A stretch of 64,000 nucleotides of DNA from Phenylobacterium deserti. Lineage in GTDB: Bacteria > Pseudomonadota > Alphaproteobacteria > Caulobacterales > Caulobacteraceae. This document shows, one piece after another, positions 55,568-64,000 of the stretch. The notes under the pieces are model-generated. The model was not told the origin of the DNA. It did not search any database and saw only the letters and a program-made list of their open reading frames with translations. The first letter of the stretch is position 1. Every line of letters begins with the position of its first letter. The stretch spans positions 1 through 64,000 of the forward strand of contig CALQQB010000011.1 of NCBI GenBank assembly GCA_943332615.1, written 5' to 3'. The position numbers were made by a program, and so were the translations under genes.

Positions 55568-56770
55568 ATGAGCGGGGATCGGCTACAGGCTCTGGAGCGC
55601 CAGGTGGCGCGGGTCCGCGAGAGCGGCGTTCTGGGCCGTTCGCATGGCCTGTCGCGGCTGTTCGACTACCTCGCCGACCCGGCCCGCGACGGCCGTATCC
55701 TGCGTGAAGCCGACGTCGCCACCGATGTGTTCGGCCGCGAGCTTGACCTGTCGGGCGACGCCTCGGTGCGGGTCTATGTTCACCGGCTGCGCAGGAAGCT
55801 CGATGACTTCTACGCCGGTCCCGGTTCGAGCGAGCCGAACCGGCTCGTGATCCCGGTGGGCGAATACCGGCTGGAGGTGATCGGGGCGGCCGAGGTGGTG
55901 GTCGCATCGCCAGCGCCGCGCGTGCGATCGCGCTGGTTCTGGCCGGCCGTCGCGGCGGCGGCGGTGCTGGTCATCGGCAATGCCGCCGGGTGGTGGCTCG
56001 TGGCGCGCGAGACCGCGCCGTCCCGCGAACTGGCCCGGATCGCGGCCACGCCGTTCTGGCGCGACATCGGCCGCGACCGGCCGGTGCTGGTGATCGTCGG
56101 CGACTATTACATCTTTGGCGACACAGACTACGGCCACGAGCCGAAACGGATGATCCGCGCCTTCGAGATCAATTCCTCGGCCGACCTCGACTCGTGGCTG
56201 ATGGACAACCCGCGGCTGCAGGGGAAGTACATCGACCTCGACACCTACTACACGCCCGTCGGCGCCACCCTGGCGCTGCGCGAGATCATGCCTCTGGTGC
56301 AGCAGGCGGCAGGGGGCCCCGATAGGGTGCGAGTTGTCACATCCTCGCGGGTGACCCCGGACATGATCAAGTCCTCCGACGTGGTCTATGTGGGTTACCT
56401 GTCGGCGCTGCGGCTGTTGCAGGCGCCGGTATTCGAACGCTCGATCTACGCCATTGGCGACACCTACGACGAACTGGTCGAACGCAAGACCGGCACGGTC
56501 TACGCGTCTGGCGCGGGCGCGGCGTCCGGCGACAGACCGAACCGCGACTATGGCTATCTCGCCGCTTTCCGGGGGCCAGCCGGCAATCACCTCGTGATCA
56601 TTGCCGGCAACCGCGACATCGGCGTGATGCAGACCGCCGAGATCGCCACCGAGCGCAAGGCGCTGGCCGGGCTCAAGATCACGTCCGGCACGCCGGGCGA
56701 GGCGCTCTACGAGGTCGATGGCATGGGCCGCACGAACCTGGGCGCCACGCCGGTGGTCGCCGCGCGCTAA
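55568..56770 (+). CDS. ToxR-like transmembrane winged-helix regulator
   Basis: 400 residues from the ATG at 55568; a GTG nine codons upstream is possible. N-terminal winged helix (about 1-105): VLGRSHGLSRLFDYLAD, LREADVATDVFGRE, VRVYVHRLRRKLDDFYAG and IPVGEYRLEV. One TM near 125-145 (WFWPAVAAAAVLVIGNAAGWW). The remaining 250 residues are predicted periplasmic, with PVLVIVGDYYIFGDT and a duplicated alpha/beta feel (HLVIIAGNRDIGVM). This winged helix is known from one-component and anchored regulators of Acidobacteria and others. Ligand and targets unknown. Confidence 0.8.
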   Translation: MSGDRLQALERQVARVRESGVLGRSHGLSRLFDYLADPARDGRILREADVATDVFGRELDLSGDASVRVYVHRLRRKLDDFYAGPGSSEPNRLVIPVGEYRLEVIGAAEVVVASPAPRVRSRWFWPAVAAAAVLVIGNAAGWWLVARETAPSRELARIAATPFWRDIGRDRPVLVIVGDYYIFGDTDYGHEPKRMIRAFEINSSADLDSWLMDNPRLQGKYIDLDTYYTPVGATLALREIMPLVQQAAGGPDRVRVVTSSRVTPDMIKSSDVVYVGYLSALRLLQAPVFERSIYAIGDTYDELVERKTGTVYASGAGAASGDRPNRDYGYLAAFRGPAGNHLVIIAGNRDIGVMQTAEIATERKALAGLKITSGTPGEALYEVDGMGRTNLGATPVVAAR

Positions 56771-56871
56771 CGCGGGTCGGTCAGCTTCGGTTCAGCTACG
56801 CGTGCGCAAGGTCGCGGTGTTGTCCAAACCTGGGCACATCCGCCAGCTCTTTCGAAGCGTAACTCGAACCT

Positions 56872-57291
56872 ATGATCCGTTCTCTCACCGCCTTGGCGCT
56901 CGGCGCCGCCGTATCCATGACCGGTGTCGCCGCCCAGGCCGCGACCGCGGGCGTCCCCCTCGATTCCCACGGCGTCGCCGCCGCCTTTGGCAACACCGTC
57001 AAGGCGCAGTATCCCGATGGCCGCTTCCAGCGGCTGTGGATTCGTCCGGACGGCGCCTGGGAGGCGGTGGGCCGCCGCGGCTACTGGTCGTCGGGCAAGT
57101 GGTCCGAGAGGGGCGGCAAGGTCTGCCTGAAGCAGGCCAGACCGTTCCCGGCGCCGTTCAAATACTGCACCGACTTCCCGTCGACTGGCGGCATCGGGGC
57201 GGCATGGAGTTCCCGCGACATGTCCGGCGAGCCAATCCGCCTGACCGTGGTGCGTGGGATCGATCGGCCCGTGGGCGGGGCTGGCTCTTAG
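56872..57291 (+). CDS. Small secreted protein of unknown function
   Basis: 139 residues: signal peptide ending AAQAATAG, then a compact domain with two Cys (KVCLKQARP and FKYCTDFPS) that probably form a disulfide and several Trp. No family recognised. Its last bases overlap the stop codon of the beta-lactamase-like gene on the other strand by four bases. Confidence 0.75.
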   Translation: MIRSLTALALGAAVSMTGVAAQAATAGVPLDSHGVAAAFGNTVKAQYPDGRFQRLWIRPDGAWEAVGRRGYWSSGKWSERGGKVCLKQARPFPAPFKYCTDFPSTGGIGAAWSSRDMSGEPIRLTVVRGIDRPVGGAGS

Positions 57292-58406
57292 TCGGCCACG
57301 CTTGAGGCGCTGTCGGCGGTCCACTGTTCGGCCACGGCGCGGGTGACCTGCTGCATGAAGGCCAGGCGCGCGGGCACGGGCTTAAAGGTCTGGCGCATCA
57401 TCACCGCCACCGCATAGACGTGGCCGTCCGGCGCGGTCAGCAGGCCCACGTCGTTGATGCCAACGGCGGCGCCTTCGAAGTCTTGGCCGGTGCCGGTCTT
57501 GTGCGCGATCGACCAGCCCTGCGGCAAGCCGCCCTTCAGCCGCAGGGGACCGGTACGCGCGTCGTGCATCAGCCCCAACAGGGTTCCAGTCGATGCCGGC
57601 GACAGCAGTTCGCCGCGCGACAGCGCGGCCAGGGCGTGGGTGATGCCAGCCGGCGATGATCCGTCCAGCGGGTCGGCCAGATAAGCGGCCATGGCGGCTT
57701 CGCGCTCGGCCTTGGGCAGGGCCTGGCGGGCCGCCTGGAAGTTCCAACCGATCCCAAAGTCGGCCTGCCAGACGAGGCCGGCGGTGCGCGCCTGCAAGTC
57801 GCGCTCATAGGCTCCGACCTTGACGCCGGTCAGCCCCATGTCGGCGAGGCTGGCGGCGACGCCATCGGGCCCGCCGACCTCGCGCATCAGCCTGTCGTTG
57901 GCGGCGTTGTCGCTCTGCACCAGGGCGCGGCGCAGCAGCGCGGAGACCTGGGTCGTGAAGCCGTCCTTGCCGATGTTGTAGGCCACCGGCTGGAAGAACA
58001 CCGAGCGGTCGGCGTCGGTGAGCGTGACATCGGCCTCGGGGTCGATGCGGCCTTCGTCCACCGCCTTCATCACCGTGATCGCCACCCACAGCTTGGACAC
58101 GCTTTGCTGCGGATAGGGGCGGTCCTGATCGACGCCGGCCGTCCAGCCCGTGGACACGTCGGTGACGGCGACGCCGACTTCTTCGCCATAGGCCGCGGTC
58201 AGGTCGTCGAGGCGGGCCTGCAGGGCAGCGGGCGCGGGCGGGGCCTTCCTGGCCAGCACATGGAGGCGGCCAGGACCCAGCGGTCCGGAGATCAGGGTCA
58301 CCGCACGCTCGGCCGAGACCACGCCGGCGACCAGGGCCGCGCCGGCCACGACCACAGCGAGGGCGAGTCCACGTCCACCGCGCAGATATCGGAACCAGCC
58401 GGCCAT
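57288..58406 (-). CDS. Class A beta-lactamase-like serine hydrolase
   Basis: 372 residues with an N-terminal TM/signal anchor (LALAVVVAGAALVAGVV). Active-site motifs: SVSK (Ser102, Lys105), SDN in VQSDNAANDRLM, and KTG in IAHKTGTGQ. The omega-loop Glu of true class A enzymes is not obvious (GAYERDLQ is the nearest). It may be a beta-lactamase or a periplasmic peptidase. The core is flanked by extra N-terminal residues. No ampR-type regulator adjacent. Confidence 0.85.
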   Translation of the reverse strand: MAGWFRYLRGGRGLALAVVVAGAALVAGVVSAERAVTLISGPLGPGRLHVLARKAPPAPAALQARLDDLTAAYGEEVGVAVTDVSTGWTAGVDQDRPYPQQSVSKLWVAITVMKAVDEGRIDPEADVTLTDADRSVFFQPVAYNIGKDGFTTQVSALLRRALVQSDNAANDRLMREVGGPDGVAASLADMGLTGVKVGAYERDLQARTAGLVWQADFGIGWNFQAARQALPKAEREAAMAAYLADPLDGSSPAGITHALAALSRGELLSPASTGTLLGLMHDARTGPLRLKGGLPQGWSIAHKTGTGQDFEGAAVGINDVGLLTAPDGHVYAVAVMMRQTFKPVPARLAFMQQVTRAVAEQWTADSASSVAD

Positions 58407-58421
58407 ACGCCCTACCTGAGC

Positions 58422-59396
58422 TTAGCCATGACCATGGTCGTGATGGTCGTGGCCCTCGACGCCTGTGCGGGCGTCGCGCACTTCCACCGTCACATGGGAA
58501 AGCCCTGCCAGTCCAGCCAACCGGGCGCGGTAGGTCGCCACGGGCTTGGGATGGGTGGCGGCGATGACCGCGATGACGGCATGGTGCCCTGGACCCAGGC
58601 GCCACAGGTGCAGGTCGATCACCCGCTCGCCCTCGTCGGACAGGCGGCGGCGGACCTCGGCGGTGAGTTCCGGCGAGGGGTTGATGTCCAGCAGGGCGGC
58701 GCCGGCGCGGCGCATCAGGGTCCAGGCGAACTGGGCCACCAGGCCCGCGGCAAGCAGGCCGGCCATGGGGTCGGCGAAGCTCCAGCCCAGCTGACGACCC
58801 GCCAGCATCGCGCCCAGGGCCAGGACCGAGACGACCGCGTCCGCCGAGAGATGCAGGTGGGCGGCCGAAAGGTTGAGGTCGCCCTCGGCGTCATTGCGCG
58901 CGGCGGCGGCGCGTGTGGGCTTCAGCAGCCAGATGCAGACCAGGTTCACCACCAGGCCACCCGCCGCGATCGGCAGGGCGTCGCCGTAGTTCACGGTCTC
59001 AGGGTTGAGCAGGCGCATGACGCTCTCGACCCCGATCAGCACCGCGGTCACCGCCAGCACTACGGCGTTGGCGAAACCCGCGAGGTAGCCCAGCTTGCCG
59101 GTGCCGAAGCTGAAGGCCGGGTTGCCCGCATGCCGCCGCGCCAGGGCATAGGCCGCCGAGGCGACCAGCAGGGCGGCCAGGTGGGCGGCCATGTGCAGGC
59201 CGTTGGCGATCAGGGCCAGCGACCGCGTCGCCGCCCCTCCCGCCAGCAAGGCGACGAGGGTCGCGGCGCAGATGATGGTGACGATCCAGGTCCGCCGCTC
59301 GTTCCGCCGATGGTCGGCGCCCAGGTAGACGCGGTCGGCGCGGAAGGCGTCGAGCCCCGGGGGCGGGTCCGTCCGGTCGGGCGCGGTGGTGGTCAC
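58422..59396 (-). CDS. CDF-family divalent metal exporter (DmeF/CzcD type)
   Basis: 324 residues from the GTG at 59396. Six TMs with CDF metal ligands in SLALIANGLHMAAHLAALL and LSAAHLHLSADAVVSV, and a His-rich C-terminal tail (HDHHDHGHG). Arrangement is closest to DmeF (cobalt/nickel) but zinc is possible. An ATG at 59438 lies inside a promoter and palindrome, so the GTG is preferred. No RcnR/DmeR-type repressor gene is next to it. Confidence 0.85.
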   Translation of the reverse strand: MTTTAPDRTDPPPGLDAFRADRVYLGADHRRNERRTWIVTIICAATLVALLAGGAATRSLALIANGLHMAAHLAALLVASAAYALARRHAGNPAFSFGTGKLGYLAGFANAVVLAVTAVLIGVESVMRLLNPETVNYGDALPIAAGGLVVNLVCIWLLKPTRAAAARNDAEGDLNLSAAHLHLSADAVVSVLALGAMLAGRQLGWSFADPMAGLLAAGLVAQFAWTLMRRAGAALLDINPSPELTAEVRRRLSDEGERVIDLHLWRLGPGHHAVIAVIAATHPKPVATYRARLAGLAGLSHVTVEVRDARTGVEGHDHHDHGHG

Positions 59397-59423
59397 AGGC
59401 GGCGGTCTCGGTTGCTGGCGAGT

Positions 59424-59452
59424 GTTATGTTGTAACATATGCAGTTGGTCAA
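59424..59452 (-). promoter_or_regulatory. CDF promoter with Zur-like palindrome
   Basis: On the minus strand TTGACC (59452-59447) and CATAAC (59429-59424) are 17 bp apart. The palindrome TATGTTGTAACATA (59426-59439) overlaps the spacer and -10. It resembles the TATGTTATAACATA core of Zur sites. The same region is upstream of the forward [2Fe-2S] gene, so it might affect both directions. Confidence 0.6.
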
Positions 59453-59519
59453 GGCGTGGCCCCCGTTGCAAGATGGGGACGAATGCGATCTCGTGCCGCC
59501 GTTTCCGAATGAGGGCGGC

Positions 59520-60002
59520 ATGACAGGCGCGATCGATTTTACCCTGAACGGAAAGGCGGCGAGCGTCGAGGCTGTGGCGGGGACGACCCTGCTGGAGGTC
59601 CTACGCGGCGACCTGGGCCTGATGGGCGCGCGCTACGGCTGCGGGCTCGGCCAATGCGGAGCCTGCACGGTGCTGGTGGAGGGTCGCCCCGTCAACGCCT
59701 GCGTCATCGAGGCCGCCGCCCTGGCCGGCAAGTCGGTGACCACGATCGAGGGGCTCGGGACGTCGGAGCGACCCCACCCGCTGCAGACGGCGTTCCTCGA
59801 TCTTCAGGCTGGCCAGTGCGGCTACTGCCTGTCCGGCATCCTGGTCAGTGCCAAGGCCCTGCTGGACACCAACCCCGCTCCCAGCCGCGCCGAGATCGCG
59901 ACGGCGCTGAACGGCTGCCTTTGCCGCTGCGGGGTGCACAACCGCATCCTCGACGCCGTGGCCCTGGCCGCCACCCGGATGCGCGACGGGGTCGCCGCAT
60001 GA
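59520..60002 (+). CDS. [2Fe-2S] subunit of second molybdenum hydroxylase
   Basis: 160 residues from the ATG at 59520 (GAGGGCGGC before it). Clusters: GCGLGQCGACTV and CGYCLSGI / CLCRCGVHNR. Like the pair at 51.7 kb it belongs to the nicotinate/isoquinoline hydroxylase group, but its partner has no export signal. The stop overlaps the start of the large subunit gene (ATGA). Confidence 0.92.
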   Translation: MTGAIDFTLNGKAASVEAVAGTTLLEVLRGDLGLMGARYGCGLGQCGACTVLVEGRPVNACVIEAAALAGKSVTTIEGLGTSERPHPLQTAFLDLQAGQCGYCLSGILVSAKALLDTNPAPSRAEIATALNGCLCRCGVHNRILDAVALAATRMRDGVAA

Positions 60003-62104
60003 TCCCGGGGTCGCTCGCCGCCAACCCGCGCTTGGACCGCTGGGTGACCTTCGAGGCCGACGGCCGGGTCGCCGTGGCCTTCGGCAAGATGGAGTACGGC
60101 CAGGGGATCTTTACCTCGCTGGCCCAGATGGCCGCCGACGAACTGGACGTCGCCTTCGAGCGTCTGGATGTCACGCCGGCGGCGACGGGCGAAATCCCCG
60201 ACGAGGGCCTGACCGTCGGCTCGATGACCACCGAGACCTCGGGCGCCTCGCTGCGCCAGGCGTGCGCTGAGGTGCGGGCGCTGTTCATGGCCGCCGCCGC
60301 GGCGAAGCTGGGCTGCGATCCGTCCGCGCTGGATGTGCGCGACGGGGCGGTGCTGCGGGACGACGCGCCGAGCGGCGAGACCTACTGGACCCTGGCCGAC
60401 GCGGTCGATCTGACGCGACCACCGACTGGCGAGGCCGTCTGGAAGAGCCCGGATCGGCTGACCCAGGTGGGCCAGAGCCAGCCGCGCCTCGACCTGCCGC
60501 CGAAGGTGTTCGGGGCGGCTTTTCTGCATGATCTGTTGCCGCCCGGAATGCGCCATGCCCGCATCTTGCGCCAGCCCAACCCGGAGGCGCGCTTCGTTGG
60601 CCTGGACGAGGCGGCTGTCCGGCGGGCCGCCGGCGAAGACGTCGATATCCTGGTGGACGGGTCCTTCGTGGCCCTGATCTGCGCCACCGAATCCGCAGCC
60701 GCCCGCGCGCTCGCCGCCGCCGAGGCGTCTGCCCGTTGGGATGGCGTGCGTGACGTCCCGCCCGCCTTCGGCGAGGCCGTGGCGCTCACGGACATGCCGC
60801 AGACGATCCACACAGCGGGGGACCCCGCGCCGGACCACTCGAACCGGCGGCGGCTCACGGCATCGTTCTCCAAGCCCTACATCTCCCACGCCTCGATGGG
60901 CCCATCGGTGGGGATCGCCCGGTTCGAGGACGGGCGGCTGACGATCTGGACGCACAACCAGGGCGTCTATCCGATGCGAGCCCTGGCCGCGCGGATCACC
61001 GGCCTCGACGCCCAGGCCATCGACGTCATCCATGGGCAGGGCCCAGGCTGCTATGGCCACAACGGCGCCGACGACCCGCCGATCGACGCGGCCCTGATCG
61101 CCATGCGCCGGCCGGGGTCGCCGGTCCGGGTGCAGTGGCGTCGCGAGGATGAGTTCGCCTATGCGCCGGTCGGCACCGCCATGCTGATAGAACTGTCGGC
61201 CGAACTCGACGCGTCCGGCCGCCTCGTGGACTACACGGCCGAGATCTGGAACACGCCGCACACCGGCGCGCGCGGCACGGCGGTCGCGGAGTCGGCGCTG
61301 CCCGGCTATGTCGCGCCAGGCCCGCAGCCGCCGCGCCTTATGCCGGACGGCTCGCGGTTCTCCGGCGGGCTGCTGAACGCCATCCCGTCCTATGACATCG
61401 CGTCCAAGCGCACGGTCGAACACGTGATCGACCCCTCGCCGATCCGAACCTCGTCGCTGCGCGGTCTGGGCGGACCGCCGAACGCCTTCGCCGGCGAGGG
61501 CTTCATCGACGAGCTCGCCGAGGCCGCGGGCCAGGACCCCCACGCTTACCGCCTGGCCATGGTGTCCGACCCCCGCGGTCGCGCCGTGCTGGAGAGGATC
61601 GCCACTATGTCGGACTGGTCCCGGCGTTGGGAGACCGGGACGGGGCGCGGCCTGGGCCTGGCCTATGACCGGCACCGTGGCGCCGGCGCGTTCTGCGCCG
61701 TGGTCGCGGAGGTCGAGGTCGAGGCCGACGTGCGGCTGGTGAAGCTGTGGTGCGCCTGCGACGCCGGGCTGATCATCAATCCGGACGGGGCGAAGAACCA
61801 GCTGGAGGGCGGCATGATCATGGCCGCCAGCTGGACCCTGAAGGAGCAGGTGAAGCTGGGCGGCCCGGGCATCGCCTCGACCACTTGGGACGACTACCCG
61901 ATCCTGCGCTTCGATGAGATCCCGCCGGTCGAGATCGAACTTCTCAACACCCGCGACAAGCGCCCCTACGGCATCGGTGAGATCAGCCAGGGCCCCTGCA
62001 TGGCCGCCATCGCCAACGCCGTGGCCCATGCGCTGGGCGCCAGGCTGCGGGACCTGCCGCTGACGCGCGAGAAGATCGCCGCGGCGCTGCTAAAGGAAGG
62101 CTAG
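59999..62104 (+). CDS. Cytoplasmic-type molybdopterin hydroxylase large subunit
   Basis: 701 residues. Starts directly at the mature region ([19 protein letters not shown]) with no Tat or Sec signal, unlike the 52.2-kb paralogue. Moco motifs: [37 protein letters not shown] and [24 protein letters not shown]. Near the C-terminus [19 protein letters not shown] replaces the usual GVGEPG, retaining the Glu. Substrate unknown; electrons may go to a soluble carrier. Confidence 0.88.
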   Translation: MIPGSLAANPRLDRWVTFEADGRVAVAFGKMEYGQGIFTSLAQMAADELDVAFERLDVTPAATGEIPDEGLTVGSMTTETSGASLRQACAEVRALFMAAAAAKLGCDPSALDVRDGAVLRDDAPSGETYWTLADAVDLTRPPTGEAVWKSPDRLTQVGQSQPRLDLPPKVFGAAFLHDLLPPGMRHARILRQPNPEARFVGLDEAAVRRAAGEDVDILVDGSFVALICATESAAARALAAAEASARWDGVRDVPPAFGEAVALTDMPQTIHTAGDPAPDHSNRRRLTASFSKPYISHASMGPSVGIARFEDGRLTIWTHNQGVYPMRALAARITGLDAQAIDVIHGQGPGCYGHNGADDPPIDAALIAMRRPGSPVRVQWRREDEFAYAPVGTAMLIELSAELDASGRLVDYTAEIWNTPHTGARGTAVAESALPGYVAPGPQPPRLMPDGSRFSGGLLNAIPSYDIASKRTVEHVIDPSPIRTSSLRGLGGPPNAFAGEGFIDELAEAAGQDPHAYRLAMVSDPRGRAVLERIATMSDWSRRWETGTGRGLGLAYDRHRGAGAFCAVVAEVEVEADVRLVKLWCACDAGLIINPDGAKNQLEGGMIMAASWTLKEQVKLGGPGIASTTWDDYPILRFDEIPPVEIELLNTRDKRPYGIGEISQGPCMAAIANAVAHALGARLRDLPLTREKIAAALLKEG

Positions 62105-62107
62105 AAC

Positions 62108-62215
62108 GAGGAAACACGGAAAACCCGAAAGCGCGCAGCGCAGCCCATGTCCCCATGGCAGGCGGAAGGAGGCCTTTGATTGGGCTCCGCCCTTTTCGTG
62201 TTTTTCGTGGTTCTC
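62108..62215. repeat. Periodic inverted-repeat element (CACGAAAA type)
   Basis: The left arm (from 62108) and the inverse of the right arm (to 62215) agree at about 19 of 26 positions. Both are made of CACGRAAAA-like words about 9 to 10 bp apart. The centre holds a separate GGAGGCC-type hairpin. It fills the gap before the COG0523 gene. Confidence 0.6.
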
Positions 62216-62252
62216 TTCTCTTCCCGCCTCGGCCGCACTAGATGTTCAGCCC

Positions 62253-63353
62253 ATGAGCGAGACCCTCGTCACCAAGACCCCTGTCACCGTCCTCACCGGC
62301 TATCTCGGTGCGGGCAAGACCACGCTGCTGAACCGAATCCTCACCGAGGCCCACGGCAAGCGCTACGCCGTGATCGTCAATGAGTTCGGCGAGATCGGTA
62401 TCGACAACGACCTGATCGTCGGGACCGACGAAGAGGTCTTCGAGATGAACAACGGCTGCGTCTGCTGCACGGTGCGCGGCGACCTGATCCGGGTGCTCTC
62501 GGGCCTTATGAAGCGCAAAGGCGGCTTCGACGGTATCATCCTCGAGACGACCGGGCTCGCGGACCCGACGCCGGTGGCCCAGACGTTCTTCGTGGACGAC
62601 GACGTCCGAGCCAAGACCGAGCTCGACAGCGTGGTGGCCGTGGTCGACGCCCTCCATCTGCCTCTGCGCCTGAAGGACTCGAAGGAAGCCGCCGAGCAGA
62701 TCGCCTTCGCCGATCAGATCATCCTGAACAAGATCGACCTGGTGAGCGAGGCGGACCTCGTTGAAGTGGAAAAGGCGATCCGCACCCTGAACCCGCTGGC
62801 GCCCATCCGCCGCGCCGAGCGCTCGAACGTGCCGCTGGACGCCATCCTGGGCCGACACGCGTTCGACCTGGCGCGGGTGACCGAACTGCAGCCTGATTTT
62901 CTGAACCCCGCGCATGGCGAAGCCGGCCATGTGCATAGTGAGGACTGCGATCATGATCACGACCATCATCATCACGACCATGATCATGAACACCATCATG
63001 GGCACGACCATGAAGATCACGGGCACGCGCACATCCATGATCACGTCGCCGAAAGTGGCATCACCTCGATCTCGCTGACGTCGCAGAAGCCGATCGACGG
63101 CAATCGCGTGACGGCCTGGCTGAACAACGTCCTGCAGACCCAGGGCGTGGACATCCTGCGCGCCAAGGGCATCCTGGACGTGAAGGGCGAGGAACGGCGC
63201 CTGGTGTTCCAGGCCGTGCACATGATCCTCGAGGGCGACTTCCAGGGGCCCTGGAAGGCCGGCGACAACCGCTATTCGCGCTTGGTGTTCATCGGCCGCA
63301 ACCTCGACGAGCCTGCTCTGCGCGCCGGGTTCGAGAGCTGCATCGCAGCCTAG
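62253..63353 (+). CDS. COG0523 (CobW-like) metallochaperone GTPase with His-rich loop
   Basis: 366 residues. G3E GTPase: Walker [10 protein letters not shown], metal motif [18 protein letters not shown], and NKIDLV. Residues about 228-266 are strongly His/Asp-rich ([16 protein letters not shown]), a divalent metal-binding stretch. The C-terminal CobW_C domain follows. These proteins insert or deliver zinc, cobalt or nickel. The CDF exporter with a Zur-like site lies 3 kb upstream, so a shared zinc response is possible, though no Zur box was seen before this gene. Confidence 0.93.
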   Translation: MSETLVTKTPVTVLTGYLGAGKTTLLNRILTEAHGKRYAVIVNEFGEIGIDNDLIVGTDEEVFEMNNGCVCCTVRGDLIRVLSGLMKRKGGFDGIILETTGLADPTPVAQTFFVDDDVRAKTELDSVVAVVDALHLPLRLKDSKEAAEQIAFADQIILNKIDLVSEADLVEVEKAIRTLNPLAPIRRAERSNVPLDAILGRHAFDLARVTELQPDFLNPAHGEAGHVHSEDCDHDHDHHHHDHDHEHHHGHDHEDHGHAHIHDHVAESGITSISLTSQKPIDGNRVTAWLNNVLQTQGVDILRAKGILDVKGEERRLVFQAVHMILEGDFQGPWKAGDNRYSRLVFIGRNLDEPALRAGFESCIAA

Positions 63354-63404
63354 AGCTAGACCGTTCGTCGCGCTGAGCTTGAACCAACTTCGGCGACGAA
63401 TGGC

Positions 63405-63602
63405 CTAGGCGGCGGCCGCCGCCATCCAGGTCGCGAGTTTCTTGAGGAGCATGGTGGCCACGATATCGGGCTTCAGCATACCGAGCCATTCGGTAACCCG
63501 GCCGCCGCCCCATTCCAGGACCAGCCGCCCGCCTTCAACCCGGAAGCGACCACGATAGGTCGAGGGGCCGAGCGCGACTTCAACAAATTCCCACATCGCC
63601 AT
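63405..63602 (-). CDS. Small conserved-looking hypothetical protein
   Basis: 65 residues from the ATG at 63602 (AGAAGG four bases upstream). A basic beta-rich start (VEVALGPSTYRGRFRVEGGRLVLEW) ends in an Ala tail; aromatic and Gly content suggests a small beta-fold. No family recognised and no signal peptide. It converges with the COG0523 gene. Confidence 0.6.
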   Translation of the reverse strand: MAMWEFVEVALGPSTYRGRFRVEGGRLVLEWGGGRVTEWLGMLKPDIVATMLLKKLATWMAAAAA

Positions 63603-63760
63603 TGCGCCTTCTCGCGCGTTTGCGAGGTCTTCTGACCCCAACCGATGTGACAAGGTTAAACGCTCACGGTTGCGCGGCGATTAATGCTGATATTCGCCTG
63701 CGTCCCCGGCATGTCGACCTCTCGCATCTTATATTACGCCTGTAGTTCGTGGCGCCCAGC

Positions 63761-63791
63761 AAAAACCCACCGAGGTCTCCCCCGGCGGGTT
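63761..63791 (-). terminator. Rho-independent terminator of exbD
   Basis: On the minus strand, AACCCGCCG and CGGTGGGTT form a stem with a 10-base loop, followed directly by TTTTT. It lies 22 bp beyond the exbD stop. Confidence 0.85.
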
Positions 63792-63812
63792 CTGGAAATT
63801 CGCTCGAAGCGC

Positions 63813-64000
63813 CTAGAGTTCTTCGTTGATCAGGGCGACCTGATAGAAGCCGTTGCCCTGCAGGTCGTTCATGACGGCCATGAACTCCCCATAGATCACG
63901 TCCCGGTCTGCGCGGATGTAGACGCGCTGCTCTGTCGGCGGGAGGGTCGGATCATCCTTGGTCAGCGTGACCGACAGGTCGCGGGTCAGGCTGTCCAGCG
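63813..64000 (-). CDS. exbD: ExbD-family biopolymer transport protein, C-terminal part
   Basis: The reverse frame from the right edge reads LDSLTRDLSVTLTKDDPTLPP, then RVYIRADRDVIYGEFMAVMND and LINEEL, with a stop at 63813-63815. This is the periplasmic domain of ExbD/TolR-like proteins. The TM and start are beyond the window. ExbB and TonB would be expected upstream, giving energy to receptors such as the one at 36-38 kb. Confidence 0.88.
   Translation of the reverse strand, partial: LDSLTRDLSVTLTKDDPTLPPTEQRVYIRADRDVIYGEFMAVMNDLQGNGFYQVALINEEL

Overview
The window is high-GC alphaproteobacterial chromosome, most likely from the order Caulobacterales (Phenylobacterium/Caulobacter type). This rests on the ruvAB-ybgC-tolQRAB-pal-cpoB layout, LexA sites of the alphaproteobacterial GTTC-N7-GTTC type, a Usg-family gene, a TacA-like sigma-54 regulator, and codon use. 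The species assignment is inference; no rRNA or tRNA gene was seen. Left edge: an IS481-type transposase N-terminus and a DUF559 gene stopped by an in-frame UGA, then a secreted Ntn-hydrolase acylase. 3.5-10.6 kb: ruvA-ruvB-ybgC-tolQ-tolR-tolA-tolB-pal-cpoB, with several 4-base start/stop overlaps. Two LexA-type boxes lie upstream of ruvA, and ruvC is not adjacent.

10.7-24 kb: a reverse-strand rubrerythrin / HdrD-like Fe-S protein / DUF3501 cluster, an AlkB-like dioxygenase, a flavin-dependent LLM oxidoreductase with an alpha/beta hydrolase, and an orphan protein of lower GC whose N-terminus looks like a toxin/injection-system linker. After these come Dps, a NUDIX hydrolase, a frameshifted usg, an OppA-like lipoprotein, a glycine-zipper protein, the TacA-like regulator, and the divergent yczE/yczR pair around a palindromic operator. 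24-35 kb: a subtilisin-like protease with a separate I9-type inhibitor gene, a multiply frameshifted secreted protein, arginine/citrulline/ornithine catabolism (ctlX-like, rocD) facing an Lrp regulator, PepF, signal peptidase I, a ribbon-helix-helix/TM/EF-hand protein, an HpcH-type aldolase and a phospholipase/esterase.

35-50 kb: a TonB-dependent siderophore receptor with its PiuC/YbiX dioxygenase and a Fur-like box, enoyl-CoA hydratase and glutaryl-CoA dehydrogenase, a three-PAS hybrid histidine kinase, an M20 peptidase, a TonB-like protein without its C-terminal domain, two c-type cytochromes, an MHS-type transporter and an M19 dipeptidase. 50-64 kb: a CysG N-terminal enzyme with a remnant methyltransferase tail, two molybdenum-hydroxylase pairs (one exported, one cytoplasmic), a ToxR-like membrane regulator, a class A beta-lactamase-like enzyme, a CDF metal exporter whose promoter carries a Zur-like palindrome, a COG0523 metallochaperone GTPase and the end of exbD.

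Two patterns run across genes. Four genes carry reading-frame lesions (DUF559, a small charged protein, usg, a secreted protein), several at short homopolymers, so either pseudogenisation or sequence error is possible. Several intergenic gaps hold inverted or tandem elements built from short periodic words, plus a second family of C/G-rich hairpins. I did not find one large novel system. The best leads are the orphan protein at 16.4 kb, the protease/inhibitor pair, the ToxR-like sensor, the RHH-TM-EF-hand protein and the periodic palindromes.
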